64,000 bases of DNA, taken from the NCBI GenBank assembly GCA_007121075.1, contig SKMK01000021.1, positions 1 through 64,000 of the forward strand, written 5' to 3'. The DNA is from Syntrophomonadaceae bacterium. Its GTDB lineage: Bacteria > Bacillota > Dethiobacteria > DTU022. Below, one piece after another: positions 9,190 through 19,632 of the stretch. Position numbers and translations under genes: made by a program. The notes beneath the pieces were generated by a model. It saw only the letters and a list, made by a program, of their open reading frames with translations. It was not told the DNA's origin and did no database searches. Position 1 is the first letter of the stretch. Each line of letters starts with the position of its first letter.

Positions 9190-9367
9190 ACTACAGCCCC
9201 TCCTGGTTTTAACAGATTAAAAAGAACTTCTATTTGATAAGCAATAAATCCTCTAAAAGTATTCCTCAAGCCGTAGATAATGTCTTCAAGCCGTAGTTGT
9301 TATTGTCGGTTAAAAATATATTGGCCAGTAAAATGCTAAATTAACTGACGGCCCAAAGAAATTCTTC

Positions 9368-10408
9368 TTAAAGATTGTTCAGTTTGACCAAGCCTTCACC
9401 GGATTCGATGCGGCCAATCCGGTAGGCGGAAATACCCTGCCCTTTAAAATGTTCTGCCAGGCGGTCCGCTTCCCGATCGGGGACGACCAGGGTAAAGCCA
9501 ATGCCCATGTTGAAGGCACGGAACATCTCCTCTCGCTTGACCGGACCCAGTTCGCTGATCATTTCAAATACGGGCGGTTCCGGCCAGGTCCTGACCTCAA
9601 TATCGGCCCTCAGACCGGCCGGCAATATCCGGGGCAGGTTGCCGGGCAGCCCGCCGCCGGTAATATTGGCCATGCCCTTGACAGTGAACTTATCCAGGGC
9701 GCTTAAAACCGGCTTTACATAGATGGTGGTGGGTCTGAGCATCTCCTCGGCCAGAGTCGTCCCCAGGCCGGGTTGGTAATCGGTAAGTTTCAAAGCGGCT
9801 TCTTCGAGGAGTACCTTGCGGGCGAGTGAATAACCGTTGCTGTGCAGCCCGTTTGAAGCCAGCCCCACCACGGCATCACCGTCTTCAATCCCGGCCCCGT
9901 TGATGATGGCGGACCGATCGACCAGGCCGACCACGAAACCGGCCAGTTCGTATTCCCCGGCAGGATAAAACCCGGGCATCTCGGCAGTTTCTCCTCCCAG
10001 GAGGGCACATCCGGCCTGCCGGCAGCCCCCGGCAATTCCGCTCACTATTTCCTGCACCTGACCAGGCACCAGTTTACCCATGGCCATATAGTCAAGGAAG
10101 AATAAAGGTTCGGCGCCCTGGACCAGGACATCGTTGACGCACATGGCCACGCAGTCGATGCCGACCGTGTCGTGCTTTCCGGCGGCAAAAGCGACACTCA
10201 ATTTGGTCCCGACACCGTCACAGCCGGAGACCAGGACCGGTTCCTTCAGCTTTTTGAAATCGGGTGCAAAGAGGCCGCTAAATCCGCCCAAACCCTGGAG
10301 GACCTCCGGCCGGAACGTGGAACGGGCCAGGTCTTTGATCCTTTCCACTGCTTCCTCACCGGCGTCAATGTCCACTCCGGCTTTGCGGTAATCCATTTCA
10401 TCGCTCAT
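9368..10408 (-). CDS. purM: Phosphoribosylformylglycinamidine cyclo-ligase (AIR synthetase)
   Basis: PurM closes the imidazole ring of FGAM with ATP (step 5). Visible motifs include DYRKAGVDIDAG at the N-terminus, VSGCDGVGTKL, the ALLGGETAEMPGFY segment and NITGGGLPGNLPR. From ATG 10408 the protein has 346 residues, normal for the family. I preferred this ATG because GGGGAG lies 9 nt upstream; the in-frame TTG three codons earlier is too close to that site. It is separated from hppA by 380 bp containing a terminator and a repeat patch, so purMNHD may have its own promoter or depend on read-through. Confidence 0.96.
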   Translation of the reverse strand: MSDEMDYRKAGVDIDAGEEAVERIKDLARSTFRPEVLQGLGGFSGLFAPDFKKLKEPVLVSGCDGVGTKLSVAFAAGKHDTVGIDCVAMCVNDVLVQGAEPLFFLDYMAMGKLVPGQVQEIVSGIAGGCRQAGCALLGGETAEMPGFYPAGEYELAGFVVGLVDRSAIINGAGIEDGDAVVGLASNGLHSNGYSLARKVLLEEAALKLTDYQPGLGTTLAEEMLRPTTIYVKPVLSALDKFTVKGMANITGGGLPGNLPRILPAGLRADIEVRTWPEPPVFEMISELGPVKREEMFRAFNMGIGFTLVVPDREADRLAEHFKGQGISAYRIGRIESGEGLVKLNNL

Positions 10409-10430
10409 ACCGATCAACTCCCCTCTTTAG

Positions 10431-10690
10431 ACGGTAGTTTAAACAGAAGGACCCGGCCCTCCATCATTGATGCGCAAACAACACCGGCACTTCCACGTGT
10501 AGCAACAACTCCGTCCCCTTGCTGTGCTAGCAACAACTCCGTCCCCCTGCTACACCCCTGCTACATCGTAAGGCGATAATTTAAACATCAGGGCCCGGCC
10601 TCTTGTCTTTAAATATGACCACACTTCGCTTCCGCCACATACTTCTCACGTGCCACGTGGTGTAGCAACAACTCCGTCCCCTCGCTACGT
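10431..10690 (+). repeat. Imperfect ~140-bp tandem duplication with three GTAGC-armed repeats
   Basis: In the hppA-purM gap the 19-mer TAGCAACAACTCCGTCCCC occurs three times (10500-10518, 10528-10546, 10663-10681). Copies two and three are closed by an inverted arm (GTAGCA...TGCTAC or GTAGC...GCTAC), so each can form a small hairpin. A larger unit is also duplicated: a TAGTTTAAACA..AGGACCCGGCC block at 10434 recurs, diverged, at 10574. No coding frame is convincing here. It looks like a small dispersed or duplicated intergenic repeat; ACTCCGTCCCC/ACCGTCCCC-like strings also occur near 29300-29350. Confidence 0.7.
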
Positions 10691-10748
10691 TCTGCCAAGC
10701 CCACAGCGGACTTTCACCGCCAAGTTAACGCCCATGCCGGGCGCACTT

Positions 10749-10778
10749 AAAAAAAGCGCCCGGGGATGGCCCGGGCGC
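10749..10778 (-). terminator. Strong intrinsic terminator after hppA
   Basis: On the minus strand GCGCCCGGG and CCCGGGCGC form a 9-bp GC-rich stem with a 5-nt loop, followed by seven T residues, 11 bp after the hppA stop codon. Confidence 0.88.
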
Positions 10779-10789
10779 GTGGTTTTGGT

Positions 10790-12769
10790 TTAGAAGAACA
10801 GCGGCGCGAAAACAAGGGCGACAATGCTCATCAGCTTGATTAAAATGTTTAATGACGGACCGGCGGTATCCTTGAAAGGGTCGCCGACCGTGTCACCGAC
10901 CACGGCCGCCTTGTGGGCTTCGCTGCCCTTGCCGCCGTGATGCCCCGCTTCGATATATTTTTTGGCATTGTCCCAGGCCCCGCCGGCATTGGCCATGTTG
11001 ATGGCCTGCAGGACCCCGGTTACGAGCGCGCCAGCCAGCAGGCCGCCCAGGGCCGCTTTGCCCAGGAACGGTATCAAGCCAACAGCCAGGGGCACCACTA
11101 CCGCCATCAATCCGGGCACGATCATTTCCCGCAGGGCGGCCCTGGTGCTGATATCAACACATTTGGCATACTCAGGCTTAGACTCGCCTTCCATCAAGCC
11201 GGGGATTTCTTTAAACTGGCGCCGGATTTCCTCGATCAGGGAAAAAGCAGCGTTACCGACCGCCTCCATGGTCCTGGAGGTGAAGAAGTAGGTGAGCACC
11301 CCGCCGATCAATAACCCGGCGATAACCTGGGGGCTGGTAATGTCAATCACCTCCAGTCCCGCTACTTGCGCATAAGCAGTAAACAGGGCCAGTGCTGTCA
11401 GTGCCGCTGAACCGATAGCAAAGCCCTTGCCGATGGCGGCCGTGGTGTTGCCCAGTGAATCGAGTTGATCGGTGATCTCGCGCACTTCCGGCTCCAGCTC
11501 GGCCATTTCGGCAATACCGCCGGCATTGTCGGCCACCGGGCCGTAAGCGTCGACCGCCACAGTCATCCCCACGGTCGAAAGCATCCCCACCGCCGAGATG
11601 GCAATGCCGTATATACCGGCCACGTAATAGGAAATCAAAATGGCGGCTACAATGGTGATGATCGGGAAAACGGTACTTTTCATCCCCACCGCCAGACCGC
11701 TGATGATCTTGGTAGCCGTTCCGGTCAGGGAAGCCCGGGCAATGTTCTGCACCGGCTTAAAATGATCCGAGGTGTAGTACTCGGTCAACCTCCCGATAAT
11801 CACTCCGGCAAACAACCCGGCCACCACGGCGATAAAGGGCCCATAGTCGGGAAAGACCCCTTCGCCGACAAACCAGTTAACTATGAAAAAGGCCACCACC
11901 AAAACCACCAGGGCGCTGACCCAGATTCCCCGCTCTAAAACGGCGCCCAGCCGGGCTCCTTCTTTAGCCCGGACGAAGAAAAAGGCAAATATAGAGGCCA
12001 GGATCCCCACCGAAGCCACCAGGAGCGGCAGGAGGGTCCCTTCAAAACCGTATAAAACAATTCCCAGGGTCATGGTGGCGATCATCGACCCGACATAAGA
12101 CTCAAAGAGGTCAGCTCCCATACCGGCCACGTCGCCCACGTTGTCGCCGACGTTATCGGCAATAACCCCGGCGTTGCGGGGGTCGTCTTCGGGGATGCCG
12201 GCTTCAACTTTACCGACCAGGTCGGCGCCTACATCGGCCGCCTTGGTATAAATTCCACCTCCGACACGGGCAAAGAGGGCAATCGAGCTTGCCCCCAGGG
12301 CATACCCGTTAACAACGGCCGGGTCGCGGATAAAAATGTACAGCGTCCCCAGACCGAGCAGGCCAAGGCCGGCCACCATCATTCCCATGATTGTTCCGCT
12401 TGAAAAAGCCGTTGTCAGGGCCGGGTTTATACCCGAACGGGCGGCATGGGCGGTGCGCACATTGGCAAAGGTCGCCACCGTCATTCCAACAAAACCGGCC
12501 GTTCCGGACAGGATCGCCCCGACCACAAAGCTTACCGCGGTAAGAATGTTGATCACCACGGCCAGGACCACCGTCAGCACGATCACGAATACGACCAGGT
12601 AAGTATATTCGCGCCTCAAAAAAGCCATGGCCCCTTCGTGGATTGCGGCGGCGATCTCTCTCATGTGTTCGCTTCCGGGTTCGGCCTTGCTCAATCTGGA
12701 CCATAAGATTAGTGCAAAAACCAGAGCAGCCAGAGCACAGGCCGGAACCACGTACAATAACCCTTCCAT
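10790..12769 (-). CDS. hppA: Membrane-bound pyrophosphatase (ion-pumping), K+-dependent type
   Basis: This 659-residue, multi-spanning protein (about 16 membrane segments expected) hydrolyses pyrophosphate and pumps H+ or Na+. Key sites are visible: the [21 protein letters not shown] catalytic loop region and [12 protein letters not shown], then the [18 protein letters not shown] segment, whose Ala residues (AAxGKG rather than KAxTKG) mark the K+-dependent class, and [13 protein letters not shown] near the C-terminus. Whether it moves Na+ or H+ cannot be decided here. Its position inside the purine operon, directly after purF (which releases PPi), is unusual. It has a good ribosome binding site (AAGGAGGT, 8 nt), a possible promoter of its own and a strong terminator, so it can be expressed separately as well as by read-through from purF. 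Confidence 0.96.
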   Translation of the reverse strand: MEGLLYVVPACALAALVFALILWSRLSKAEPGSEHMREIAAAIHEGAMAFLRREYTYLVVFVIVLTVVLAVVINILTAVSFVVGAILSGTAGFVGMTVATFANVRTAHAARSGINPALTTAFSSGTIMGMMVAGLGLLGLGTLYIFIRDPAVVNGYALGASSIALFARVGGGIYTKAADVGADLVGKVEAGIPEDDPRNAGVIADNVGDNVGDVAGMGADLFESYVGSMIATMTLGIVLYGFEGTLLPLLVASVGILASIFAFFFVRAKEGARLGAVLERGIWVSALVVLVVAFFIVNWFVGEGVFPDYGPFIAVVAGLFAGVIIGRLTEYYTSDHFKPVQNIARASLTGTATKIISGLAVGMKSTVFPIITIVAAILISYYVAGIYGIAISAVGMLSTVGMTVAVDAYGPVADNAGGIAEMAELEPEVREITDQLDSLGNTTAAIGKGFAIGSAALTALALFTAYAQVAGLEVIDITSPQVIAGLLIGGVLTYFFTSRTMEAVGNAAFSLIEEIRRQFKEIPGLMEGESKPEYAKCVDISTRAALREMIVPGLMAVVVPLAVGLIPFLGKAALGGLLAGALVTGVLQAINMANAGGAWDNAKKYIEAGHHGGKGSEAHKAAVVGDTVGDPFKDTAGPSLNILIKLMSIVALVFAPLFF

Positions 12770-12872
12770 CTTCTACTACCTCCTTGGTTTCAGTTGCTTC
12801 TGCTTAGTCGCTTATTTGATCAGGACGAAGAAAGCTCAGGCAAACCGCTTCCCCCGACACTTCACACCCTCT

Positions 12873-12901
12873 TTTATACCATAATAAATGCCCACCACCA
12901 A
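12873..12901 (-). promoter_or_regulatory. Possible promoter for hppA in the purF-hppA gap
   Basis: On the minus strand TTGGTG (12896-12901) and TATAAA (12873-12878) are 17 bp apart, and the -10 box is preceded by TGG, an extended -10 signature. The -35 match is weak (3 of 6). Confidence 0.45.
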
Positions 12902-12951
12902 AACATATTCCACCCCGGTCCGGGCCAATCCTTCCTGGTTCAGGCAATCTG

Positions 12952-14349
12952 TTAATCGTTAATAAGCGGATAATCCCCCGTAAAGCAGGCCCGGCACAGT
13001 TCAACCGCGGGCAGGCCGACCGCTTCCACGGTCCGCTCCATGCTCAAATAGCCGACCGAATCGGCTCCCGTCACGGAAGGGATCTCTTCCACCGGCCGGT
13101 TGTAGGCGATCAGGTCCCGGGCATCAGGAATATCGATCCCGTAAAAACAGGACCCTTTTACCGGCGGCGAACTGATCCGCAGGTGCACCTCGCTGGCCCC
13201 GGCCCGGCGCATGATCTTGATCAGCTTAACGCTGGTAGTGCCACGCACAATAGAATCGTCCACCAGCACCACCCGTTTACCTTCGACGATCTTTCGGACA
13301 GGGTTAAGCTTGATGTCGACCCCTTCTTCCCGCATTTTCTGGGTCGGCTTGATGAAAGTGCGCCCAATATAGCGATTTTTTACCAGGCCCATTTCGTAGG
13401 GCAGGCCCGCCTCTTCGGCAAAGCCGGAAGCGGCGGCAATGCTCGAATCGGGCACACCCGAGACGATATCGGCTTTCACCGGATGCTCACGGGCCAGCTG
13501 GCGGCCCAGTTCGCGGCGGACCAGGTGAACATTGCGGCCCTGCAGGTTGCTGTCAGGGCGGGCAAAATAGATATATTCAAAGACGCACAGCTTCGGACAG
13601 GAGTTATCGAGAACCCGGCGGCTGTGCATCCCCTCTTCATCCAAAACTACCATTTCACCGGGCTCAAGGTCGCGGATAAACCTGGCCCCGATGGTATCAA
13701 AAGCACAGGTTTCCGAGGCCATGAAATATCCATCCCCATCTATAGAGGCTAAAGAAAGCGGCCGGAAACCGTAACCGTCGCGCAGGCCGATGACCTTATG
13801 CCCGTCGGTTACAATAAAGGCAAAAGCCCCTTTCAGGCGTGGCACCACATCGGCCAGGGCTTCTTCCAGGTTGCTGCTGCCCTGCCTGGCCACCATGTGG
13901 GCCAGCAGCTCGCTGTCCGTGTCGGTCTGGAAAATAGCACCCTGGCGCTCCAGCTCTTCGCGCAATTCGGCGGAGTTAAGCAGGTGGCCGTTATGGGCAA
14001 CGGCCAGCTCCCCGTGCCGGTAACGCAGTTTAAGGGGCTGAGAATTTTCGGGGCTGCGCCCGCCCTCCCCGTAGGAGTAGCGGACATGGCCCACGGCAAG
14101 CCGGCAGACGATACCTTTTAAATCGGCACTGTCCGGAAAAACATCCGAAACCAGGCCCATCCCCTTTTTCAGCCACATCTTACGGCCTTCTCCCGGGCCG
14201 GCCACAATACCGGCCGATTCCTGGCCGCGGTGCTGGAGGGCATACAGGGAAAAACAGGTCAGAAAAGCCAGGGGTTGATCATCGGCAAAACCGCCGCAAA
14301 CCCCGCAGGCCTCACTCAGCCTGCCGGGTAAAATTATTTCATCATCCAT
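12952..14349 (-). CDS. purF: Amidophosphoribosyltransferase, iron-sulfur type
   Basis: PurF makes phosphoribosylamine from PRPP and glutamine, releasing PPi; it is the committed step. The 465-residue chain has a short propeptide ending before Cys15 (EACGVCGGF), the Ntn glutaminase domain ([20 protein letters not shown]), and the PRTase domain with the PRPP motif [14 protein letters not shown]. Cysteines placed as in the 4Fe-4S Bacillus subtilis enzyme are present ([22 protein letters not shown] at the C-terminus), so an oxygen-sensitive cluster is likely. It overlaps purL by 16 bp. A PPi-hydrolysing pump follows it. Confidence 0.97.
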   Translation of the reverse strand: MDDEIILPGRLSEACGVCGGFADDQPLAFLTCFSLYALQHRGQESAGIVAGPGEGRKMWLKKGMGLVSDVFPDSADLKGIVCRLAVGHVRYSYGEGGRSPENSQPLKLRYRHGELAVAHNGHLLNSAELREELERQGAIFQTDTDSELLAHMVARQGSSNLEEALADVVPRLKGAFAFIVTDGHKVIGLRDGYGFRPLSLASIDGDGYFMASETCAFDTIGARFIRDLEPGEMVVLDEEGMHSRRVLDNSCPKLCVFEYIYFARPDSNLQGRNVHLVRRELGRQLAREHPVKADIVSGVPDSSIAAASGFAEEAGLPYEMGLVKNRYIGRTFIKPTQKMREEGVDIKLNPVRKIVEGKRVVLVDDSIVRGTTSVKLIKIMRRAGASEVHLRISSPPVKGSCFYGIDIPDARDLIAYNRPVEEIPSVTGADSVGYLSMERTVEAVGLPAVELCRACFTGDYPLIND

Positions 14350-16568
14350 GAGAAAACCTCCTCGTAGGCCTTTTTCATCGCTTCCAGCTCCAGGCTGACA
14401 ACCCGGCTGCCGCCGCAGTTGATTTCCAGTTTCTTGCCGCCAGTCCAGCCCAGTTCACTCAGTCTGACTCCGGCTTCACCGGCCTGCTTTGATACATCCC
14501 CAAGATCAGCGGGCCGGATCGAAACCAGCACCCGCGAAGGCCCTTCCCCAAACAGGTCCAGGTCGGGGCGCGGAGAAGATGGCAGGTCCAGCGCGGCCCC
14601 CGTTCCTCCTTTAAGGCAGCTTTCGGCTACTGCCACACCCAGTCCGCCATCTGAAAGGTCGTGGGCCGACATAATTAGTTTACCTGCAACCAGCCGGCGC
14701 AGAAAAGCCTGCAATTTTTTCTCCCCGGGCAGGTCAATGCCGGCCGGACTGCCGGCCACGCGTCCGTGAATAGTTTTCAAAAACTGGCTTCCGCCTAAAG
14801 ATATATGATGCGGTCCGATCAGGCAGATCAGGTTTCCTTCTGCGCAGAAACCAATCCCGCAGTGCTGATCTGCTTTCTCTAAAAGGCCGACTGCTCCAAC
14901 CACCGGGGTGGGATAAATGGCTTCGTCTTCTACTTCGTTATAGAAGCTGACGTTCCCTCCCACCACCGGCACTTCCAGAACCCGGCAGGCCTCGGCCATC
15001 CCTTCCACCGACTGCCTGAACTGCCAGAACATCTCCGGCTTTTCGGGGTTGCCGAAATTCAGGCAGTCGGTTATTCCGATCGGCTCCGCTCCGCTGCAGC
15101 TTAAATTCCTGGTCGCTTCGGCCACGGCCAGCATCCCGCCCAGGCGGGGGTCGAGGTAGGCATGGCGGCCGTTGCCGTCCACCGCCACTGCCAGGGCTTT
15201 ACCGGACCCCCGCAGTCTTAAGACCGCGGCATCCCCACCCGGCCCCTCGAGGGTGCAGGTGCGGACCATGTAGTCATACTGCTGCCAGACCCATTCCTTG
15301 GAAGCAACATCGGGTGCTGAAAGCAGGTCCAGCAGGGCTTTCCCCCGGTTTTTAACCGGCGGCAGGCCCAGGGGGTCAAAGGCGGCCAGTTCGCGAATGT
15401 AAGCCGGCTCCCGGCTTTCAGGCTCGTATTCCGGGGAGCCCCCGGCCACGCTTCCTGCCGGCACCTCGGCCACAATTTCCCCGTGATAGCGCACGGTCAC
15501 CATTTTACCGCTGCTGACCCGGCCGAGCACCGTCAGCGGCAGTTCCCAGTGCCGGAATATTCCTTCCAGCTCTTCCAGCCGCTGCGGTTCAACAATAAAA
15601 AGCATCCGTTCTTGCGACTCCGAGGTTAAAATTTCAAACGGCTCCAGCCCTTCTTCCCGCAGGAGTACCTTTTCCAAATCAATTTCCAAACCTGTACCGG
15701 CCCGGGAAGCAGTTTCAGTCAGGGCACAGGTTAATCCCGCCCCGCCGAGGTCCTGGACCCCGGCAACCAGTTTTCTGTCCACCGCTTCCAGGGTGGCATC
15801 GATCAACAGCTTTCCCAGGAAAGGGTCGCCCACCTGCACGGCGGGTCGGTCCTTTTCGGACTGGTCAGATAGCTCCTCGGAAGCAAATGTGACCCCGTGG
15901 ATTCCGTCCCGCCCGGTCCTGGCCCCGGCCAGGGCTACCAGGTTGCCCTCGCCGCAGGCTTTACCCAAAACCAGCCGTTCCACAGGCATAACCCCGACGC
16001 ACATGGCGTTTACCAGCGGGTTGCCCCGGTAGCAGGGCTCGAAATATACTTCTCCGCCTACGGTAGGGATTCCCACACAGTTGCCGTAGCCCCCGATGCC
16101 CGCCACCACCCCGGCAAACAGGTAGCGGCCGCGGGCGTTATCGGGCGGTCCGAAGCGCAGTGAATTCAAGAAAGCAATGGGCTGGGCACCCATGGTATAA
16201 ATATCTCTTAAAATGCCGCCCACCCCGGTCGCTGCGCCCTGGTAGGGTTCCACGGCCGAGGGATGGTTGTGGCTTTCAATCTTGAATACAGCCGCATACC
16301 CGTCCCCGATATCGACCACCCCGGCATTTTCACCGGGCCCCTGGACCACACGCGGGCCGTCGGTAGGAAAAAGTTTCAAAGATGACCGGGAGTGCTTGTA
16401 ACTGCAGTGTTCGGACCACATTACGCTGTACATATTCAGTTCCACCGGGTTTGGTTCCCGGCCGAGCTGCTCGACAATCACTTCATATTCATGATCACTT
16501 AATCCCAGCTTGCGCCACAGCTTTTCCGGTTTATCCGTCCCGGCCTTTTCCTGCTCAGACATCTTCAA
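14334..16568 (-). CDS. purL: Phosphoribosylformylglycinamidine synthase, large subunit
   Basis: This 744-residue protein is the small-type PurL that needs PurS and PurQ, not the 1,300-residue fused form. It converts FGAR to FGAM with ATP and ammonia from PurQ. Motifs include [12 protein letters not shown] near residue 50, [34 protein letters not shown] and, in the C-terminal half, [11 protein letters not shown] and [11 protein letters not shown]. Spacing is tight: it overlaps purQ by 14 bp and purF by 16 bp, consistent with coupled translation. Confidence 0.97.
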   Translation of the reverse strand: MKMSEQEKAGTDKPEKLWRKLGLSDHEYEVIVEQLGREPNPVELNMYSVMWSEHCSYKHSRSSLKLFPTDGPRVVQGPGENAGVVDIGDGYAAVFKIESHNHPSAVEPYQGAATGVGGILRDIYTMGAQPIAFLNSLRFGPPDNARGRYLFAGVVAGIGGYGNCVGIPTVGGEVYFEPCYRGNPLVNAMCVGVMPVERLVLGKACGEGNLVALAGARTGRDGIHGVTFASEELSDQSEKDRPAVQVGDPFLGKLLIDATLEAVDRKLVAGVQDLGGAGLTCALTETASRAGTGLEIDLEKVLLREEGLEPFEILTSESQERMLFIVEPQRLEELEGIFRHWELPLTVLGRVSSGKMVTVRYHGEIVAEVPAGSVAGGSPEYEPESREPAYIRELAAFDPLGLPPVKNRGKALLDLLSAPDVASKEWVWQQYDYMVRTCTLEGPGGDAAVLRLRGSGKALAVAVDGNGRHAYLDPRLGGMLAVAEATRNLSCSGAEPIGITDCLNFGNPEKPEMFWQFRQSVEGMAEACRVLEVPVVGGNVSFYNEVEDEAIYPTPVVGAVGLLEKADQHCGIGFCAEGNLICLIGPHHISLGGSQFLKTIHGRVAGSPAGIDLPGEKKLQAFLRRLVAGKLIMSAHDLSDGGLGVAVAESCLKGGTGAALDLPSSPRPDLDLFGEGPSRVLVSIRPADLGDVSKQAGEAGVRLSELGWTGGKKLEINCGGSRVVSLELEAMKKAYEEVFSWMMK

Positions 16569-17268
16569 CCACCTCCCGGTTTTGAAAATGCCCGATCAGT
16601 GATTTAAAAATGACCAGGCCGTCCTCCGACCCCAGCGCTATTTCTCCAGCCCTTTCCGGGTGAGGCATTAAACCGATCACGTTACCGGAGCGATTGGAAA
16701 CTCCGGCAATATTATCTATCGATCCATTGGGATTTGCTTCTGTGTTTGTCCGCCCGTCCTGATCGGCATAGCGGAATACAACCTGCCCGTTGCGATCCAA
16801 CTCCTGCAGCAGCTCCGGCGGGGCATAATAACTACCGTCGCCGTGGGCCACGGGCATTCTCAGGACCTCACCTTCTGCAGCAAGAGTCGTAAAGGGAAGG
16901 CTGTTGTTATCTACGCGTACATAAACCTGCCGGCATCGAAACTGCAGGCTGCCGTTGCGGCAAAGAGCGCCGGGCAGGAGCCCGGCTTCGGTCAGGGCCT
17001 GGAAACCGTTGCAAATGCCCAAAACCAGGCCTCCCCGGTCCGCAAAATCGGCCACAGCCTCCATCACCGGCGTACGGGCCGCGATGGCCCCGGAACGAAG
17101 GTAATCTCCGTAGGAAAAACCGCCGGGCAGGATCAGGACGTCGTAATATCCCAGCAACCGCCGGTCGTAGCCGACGTATTCAACCCTTTCATTTAAAACA
17201 TCGCGGACCAGGTGGTAGGCATCGAGGTCGCAGTTTGATCCGGGAAATACTATCACCCCGAATTTCAT
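16555..17268 (-). CDS. purQ: Phosphoribosylformylglycinamidine synthase, glutaminase subunit
   Basis: PurQ supplies ammonia to PurL. The 237-residue class I glutamine amidotransferase has the nucleophile in LGICNGFQ and the His/Glu pair in MPHPERAGE, with FPGSNCDLD at the N-terminus. It overlaps purS by 4 bp (ATGA) and purL by 14 bp. Confidence 0.97.
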   Translation of the reverse strand: MKFGVIVFPGSNCDLDAYHLVRDVLNERVEYVGYDRRLLGYYDVLILPGGFSYGDYLRSGAIAARTPVMEAVADFADRGGLVLGICNGFQALTEAGLLPGALCRNGSLQFRCRQVYVRVDNNSLPFTTLAAEGEVLRMPVAHGDGSYYAPPELLQELDRNGQVVFRYADQDGRTNTEANPNGSIDNIAGVSNRSGNVIGLMPHPERAGEIALGSEDGLVIFKSLIGHFQNREVVEDV

Positions 17269-17522
17269 GTTTCGACCTCCTGTAAGGTATAATTATAATT
17301 TTCGATCACCGGGTTGCTCAGCAGGCGCCCGGCCATATCTTCCACCAGGGAGGCCGCATTCTCCCGGCTTGAAGCTACCAGGATCAGTTCGAGGTACTTG
17401 CCCACCCGCACCCGGTGGACTCCGTCAAACCCGAGCGCCTTCAGGGAGCTCTCCACGGCCGTCCCCTGCGGGTCGTGCACTTCCTTTTTTAAAGTAACCT
17501 CAACTTTCGCCTTCCACTGCAG
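17265..17522 (-). CDS. purS: Phosphoribosylformylglycinamidine synthase subunit PurS, apparent CTG start
   Basis: PurS bridges PurQ and PurL. The conserved protein begins [19 protein letters not shown] and ends NYNYTLQEV, 85 residues in all, matching the usual 80-85. The frame is open further upstream, but that part is the shadow of purC. No ATG, GTG or TTG lies near the conserved N-terminus; a CTG at 17520-17522 stands 6 nt after a GGAGGAG ribosome binding site inside the 3' end of purC. I therefore place the start at this CTG. It overlaps purC by 23 bp and purQ by 4 bp. Confidence 0.88.
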   Translation of the reverse strand: MQWKAKVEVTLKKEVHDPQGTAVESSLKALGFDGVHRVRVGKYLELILVASSRENAASLVEDMAGRLLSNPVIENYNYTLQEVET

Positions 17523-18234
17523 GGTTTTCTCCTCCTTCCAGGCGGCGCAGGACTTCCCGGTAGGCCTCGACCACCCCGCCCATGTCGCGGCGGAAGCGGT
17601 CCTTATCCATCTTTTCGCCGCTGCTGCTGTCCCAGAAGCGGCAGGTGTCGGGAGATATTTCATCGCCGAGCACGATTTCGCCATTGTGACGGCCAAATTC
17701 CAGTTTAAAATCAACCAGGACGATGTTTTTATCTTTCAGGTACGGGACCAGGATCTCATTTACCTTGAGAGCCACCCGTTCCATTTCTGCCATCTCTTCA
17801 GGCTTAGCCAGGTCCATGGCATAAATGTGGTAGTGGTTGATCATCGGATCGTGCAGTTCGTCGTCCTTTAAGGAAAATTCCAGCACGGTTTTTTTCAGTT
17901 CTGTTTTTTCCGGGATGCCGAGTCGTTTGGATAAGCTGCCCGCGGCAATGTTGCGCACGATCACTTCCACCGGAATAATCTCCAGGGATTTGACCAGCAT
18001 CTCCCGGTCGCTGATCGTTTTGATGTAATGGGTGTTAATGCCGTGCTGTTCGAGCAGGCTGAAAAAATGAGCCGAAAGGCGGTTGTTTAAAACCCCCTTA
18101 TCTTCGAGGCGGTCTTTCTTGACCCCGTCAAAAGCGGTGGCGTCGTCCTTAAACTCCACCAGGACATGAACCGGATCGTCGGTCCGGTATATTATTTTGG
18201 CCTTGCCTTCATACAAAAAATCTTTCTTCTGCAC
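17500..18234 (-). CDS. purC: SAICAR synthetase
   Basis: PurC condenses CAIR with aspartate using ATP (step 7). The 244-residue chain shows [15 protein letters not shown] at the N-terminus, [25 protein letters not shown] and [15 protein letters not shown], with [14 protein letters not shown]; length is normal. It follows purB after 102 bp and runs 23 bp into purS. Confidence 0.97.
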   Translation of the reverse strand: MQKKDFLYEGKAKIIYRTDDPVHVLVEFKDDATAFDGVKKDRLEDKGVLNNRLSAHFFSLLEQHGINTHYIKTISDREMLVKSLEIIPVEVIVRNIAAGSLSKRLGIPEKTELKKTVLEFSLKDDELHDPMINHYHIYAMDLAKPEEMAEMERVALKVNEILVPYLKDKNIVLVDFKLEFGRHNGEIVLGDEISPDTCRFWDSSSGEKMDKDRFRRDMGGVVEAYREVLRRLEGGENPAVEGES

Positions 18235-18336
18235 CCTTAATTTCCCCTCCTGAGAAAATCAGATTAGATTTTTATTAAATTATCGATTTGTTATTTCATC
18301 TAACTGTTTAATACAATTCGTTTTTTCAAACCCTGA

Positions 18337-19632
18337 TTATGCAAGACCCAGGCGGCGGTAAATATGATTTACCCGCCGCAGGTAGTGGCCCGGGTCAAAA
18401 CAGCTTTCCAATTTTTCATCGCCCAGCCGCTCCCGGACAACAGCTTTTTCAGTCAAGGCCTCCTTAAAAGAGCGGCCCTTTTCCCAGGCCTCCATGGCGC
18501 AGTCCTGGACCAGGTTGTAGGCTTCTTCCCGCGACAGTCCGCTTTCGACCAGTTCCAGCAGTACTTTCTGGGAATAGATCAGCCCGCCGGTTGCCTCCAG
18601 GTTGCAGGCCATCTGATCCGGGTAAACCCTCAGTTCCTCCATCACCCGGACCATCTGCCGGATAATGTGATCGGCAATGATCGTCGCATCAGGCAGGATC
18701 ACCCGTTCTACCGAGGAGTGGGAAATATCGCGCTCATGCCACAGGGCCACGTTTTCCAGGGCCGTCCCGGCATAGCCCCGCAGGAGGCGGGCCAGGCCGC
18801 AGACCTGCTCGCAGGTGACGGGGTTGCGCTTGTGGGGCATAGCCGAGGAGCCTTTCTGGCCGCTGTAAAAGGGTTCTTCCAGCTCCCTGATCTCGGTGCG
18901 CTGCTGGTTGCGGACTTCCAGGGCCATTTTCTCCAGGGTGGTCCCGATTACAGCCAGAGTGGAGGTAAATTCGGCATGGCGATCCCGCTGCAGGACCTGG
19001 GTTGAAACCGGGTCCGGTTCCAGCCCCAGTTTCCTGCAGACATATTCCTCGATAAATGGATCGATATGGGCAAAGTTGCCCACCGCTCCGGACAATTTGC
19101 CCACGCCCACCGTTTTTTTAGCCCGGGCCAGCCGCTCCCGGTCTCGCTGCACTTCGGAGTACCAGAGGGCGAACTTCAAACCCAGGCTGGTCGGCTCGGC
19201 ATGGACACCGTGGGTTTTGCCCACCACCGGTGTCTCCTTATGCTTCAGGGCCTGCTCCTTGAGTGCTTTTTCCAGTTCCTCCAGGCCTTCGTCGATCAGC
19301 TCCGTCGCCTCCAGGATCAGCACCGAAAGGGCGGTATCCACTATATCGTATGAGGTGAGGCCGTAGTGAAAGTAGCGGCTTTCTTCTCCCAGCGATTCGG
19401 CCACACAACGGGTAAAGGCTACCACATCGTGGAGGGTTTCTTTTTCCAGTTCTTCAATCCGTTCCACGTTGAAAGCGGAATTTTGGGCAATCTTCTGTGC
19501 CGCTTCCCGGGGTATTGCCCCCAGCTCGGCCCAGGCCTCGGAAGCCAGGATCTCCACATCCAGGAATTTGCGGTAGCGGTTCTCCAGGTTCCAGATCCGG
19601 CCCATTTCCGGCCGCGTATAGCGTTCAATCAT
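18337..19632 (-). CDS. purB: Adenylosuccinate lyase
   Basis: PurB removes fumarate from SAICAR and from adenylosuccinate, so it serves both the IMP and AMP steps. The 431-residue chain carries the superfamily signature GSSAMPHKRNPV (near 263-274), the HDVVAF segment with a catalytic-region His, and GKTHGVHAEPTSLG. The ATG at 19632 overlaps the purE stop by 4 bp. Confidence 0.97.
   Translation of the reverse strand: MIERYTRPEMGRIWNLENRYRKFLDVEILASEAWAELGAIPREAAQKIAQNSAFNVERIEELEKETLHDVVAFTRCVAESLGEESRYFHYGLTSYDIVDTALSVLILEATELIDEGLEELEKALKEQALKHKETPVVGKTHGVHAEPTSLGLKFALWYSEVQRDRERLARAKKTVGVGKLSGAVGNFAHIDPFIEEYVCRKLGLEPDPVSTQVLQRDRHAEFTSTLAVIGTTLEKMALEVRNQQRTEIRELEEPFYSGQKGSSAMPHKRNPVTCEQVCGLARLLRGYAGTALENVALWHERDISHSSVERVILPDATIIADHIIRQMVRVMEELRVYPDQMACNLEATGGLIYSQKVLLELVESGLSREEAYNLVQDCAMEAWEKGRSFKEALTEKAVVRERLGDEKLESCFDPGHYLRRVNHIYRRLGLA

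Noticed and set aside
10431-10690. A CRISPR array
   Set aside because: There are only three short units with irregular spacing and no cas genes; it is an intergenic repeat patch.
17523-17714. The longer purS frame beginning at 17714
   Set aside because: The extra 64 codons are purC in another frame and do not resemble PurS; the family length is 80-85 residues.
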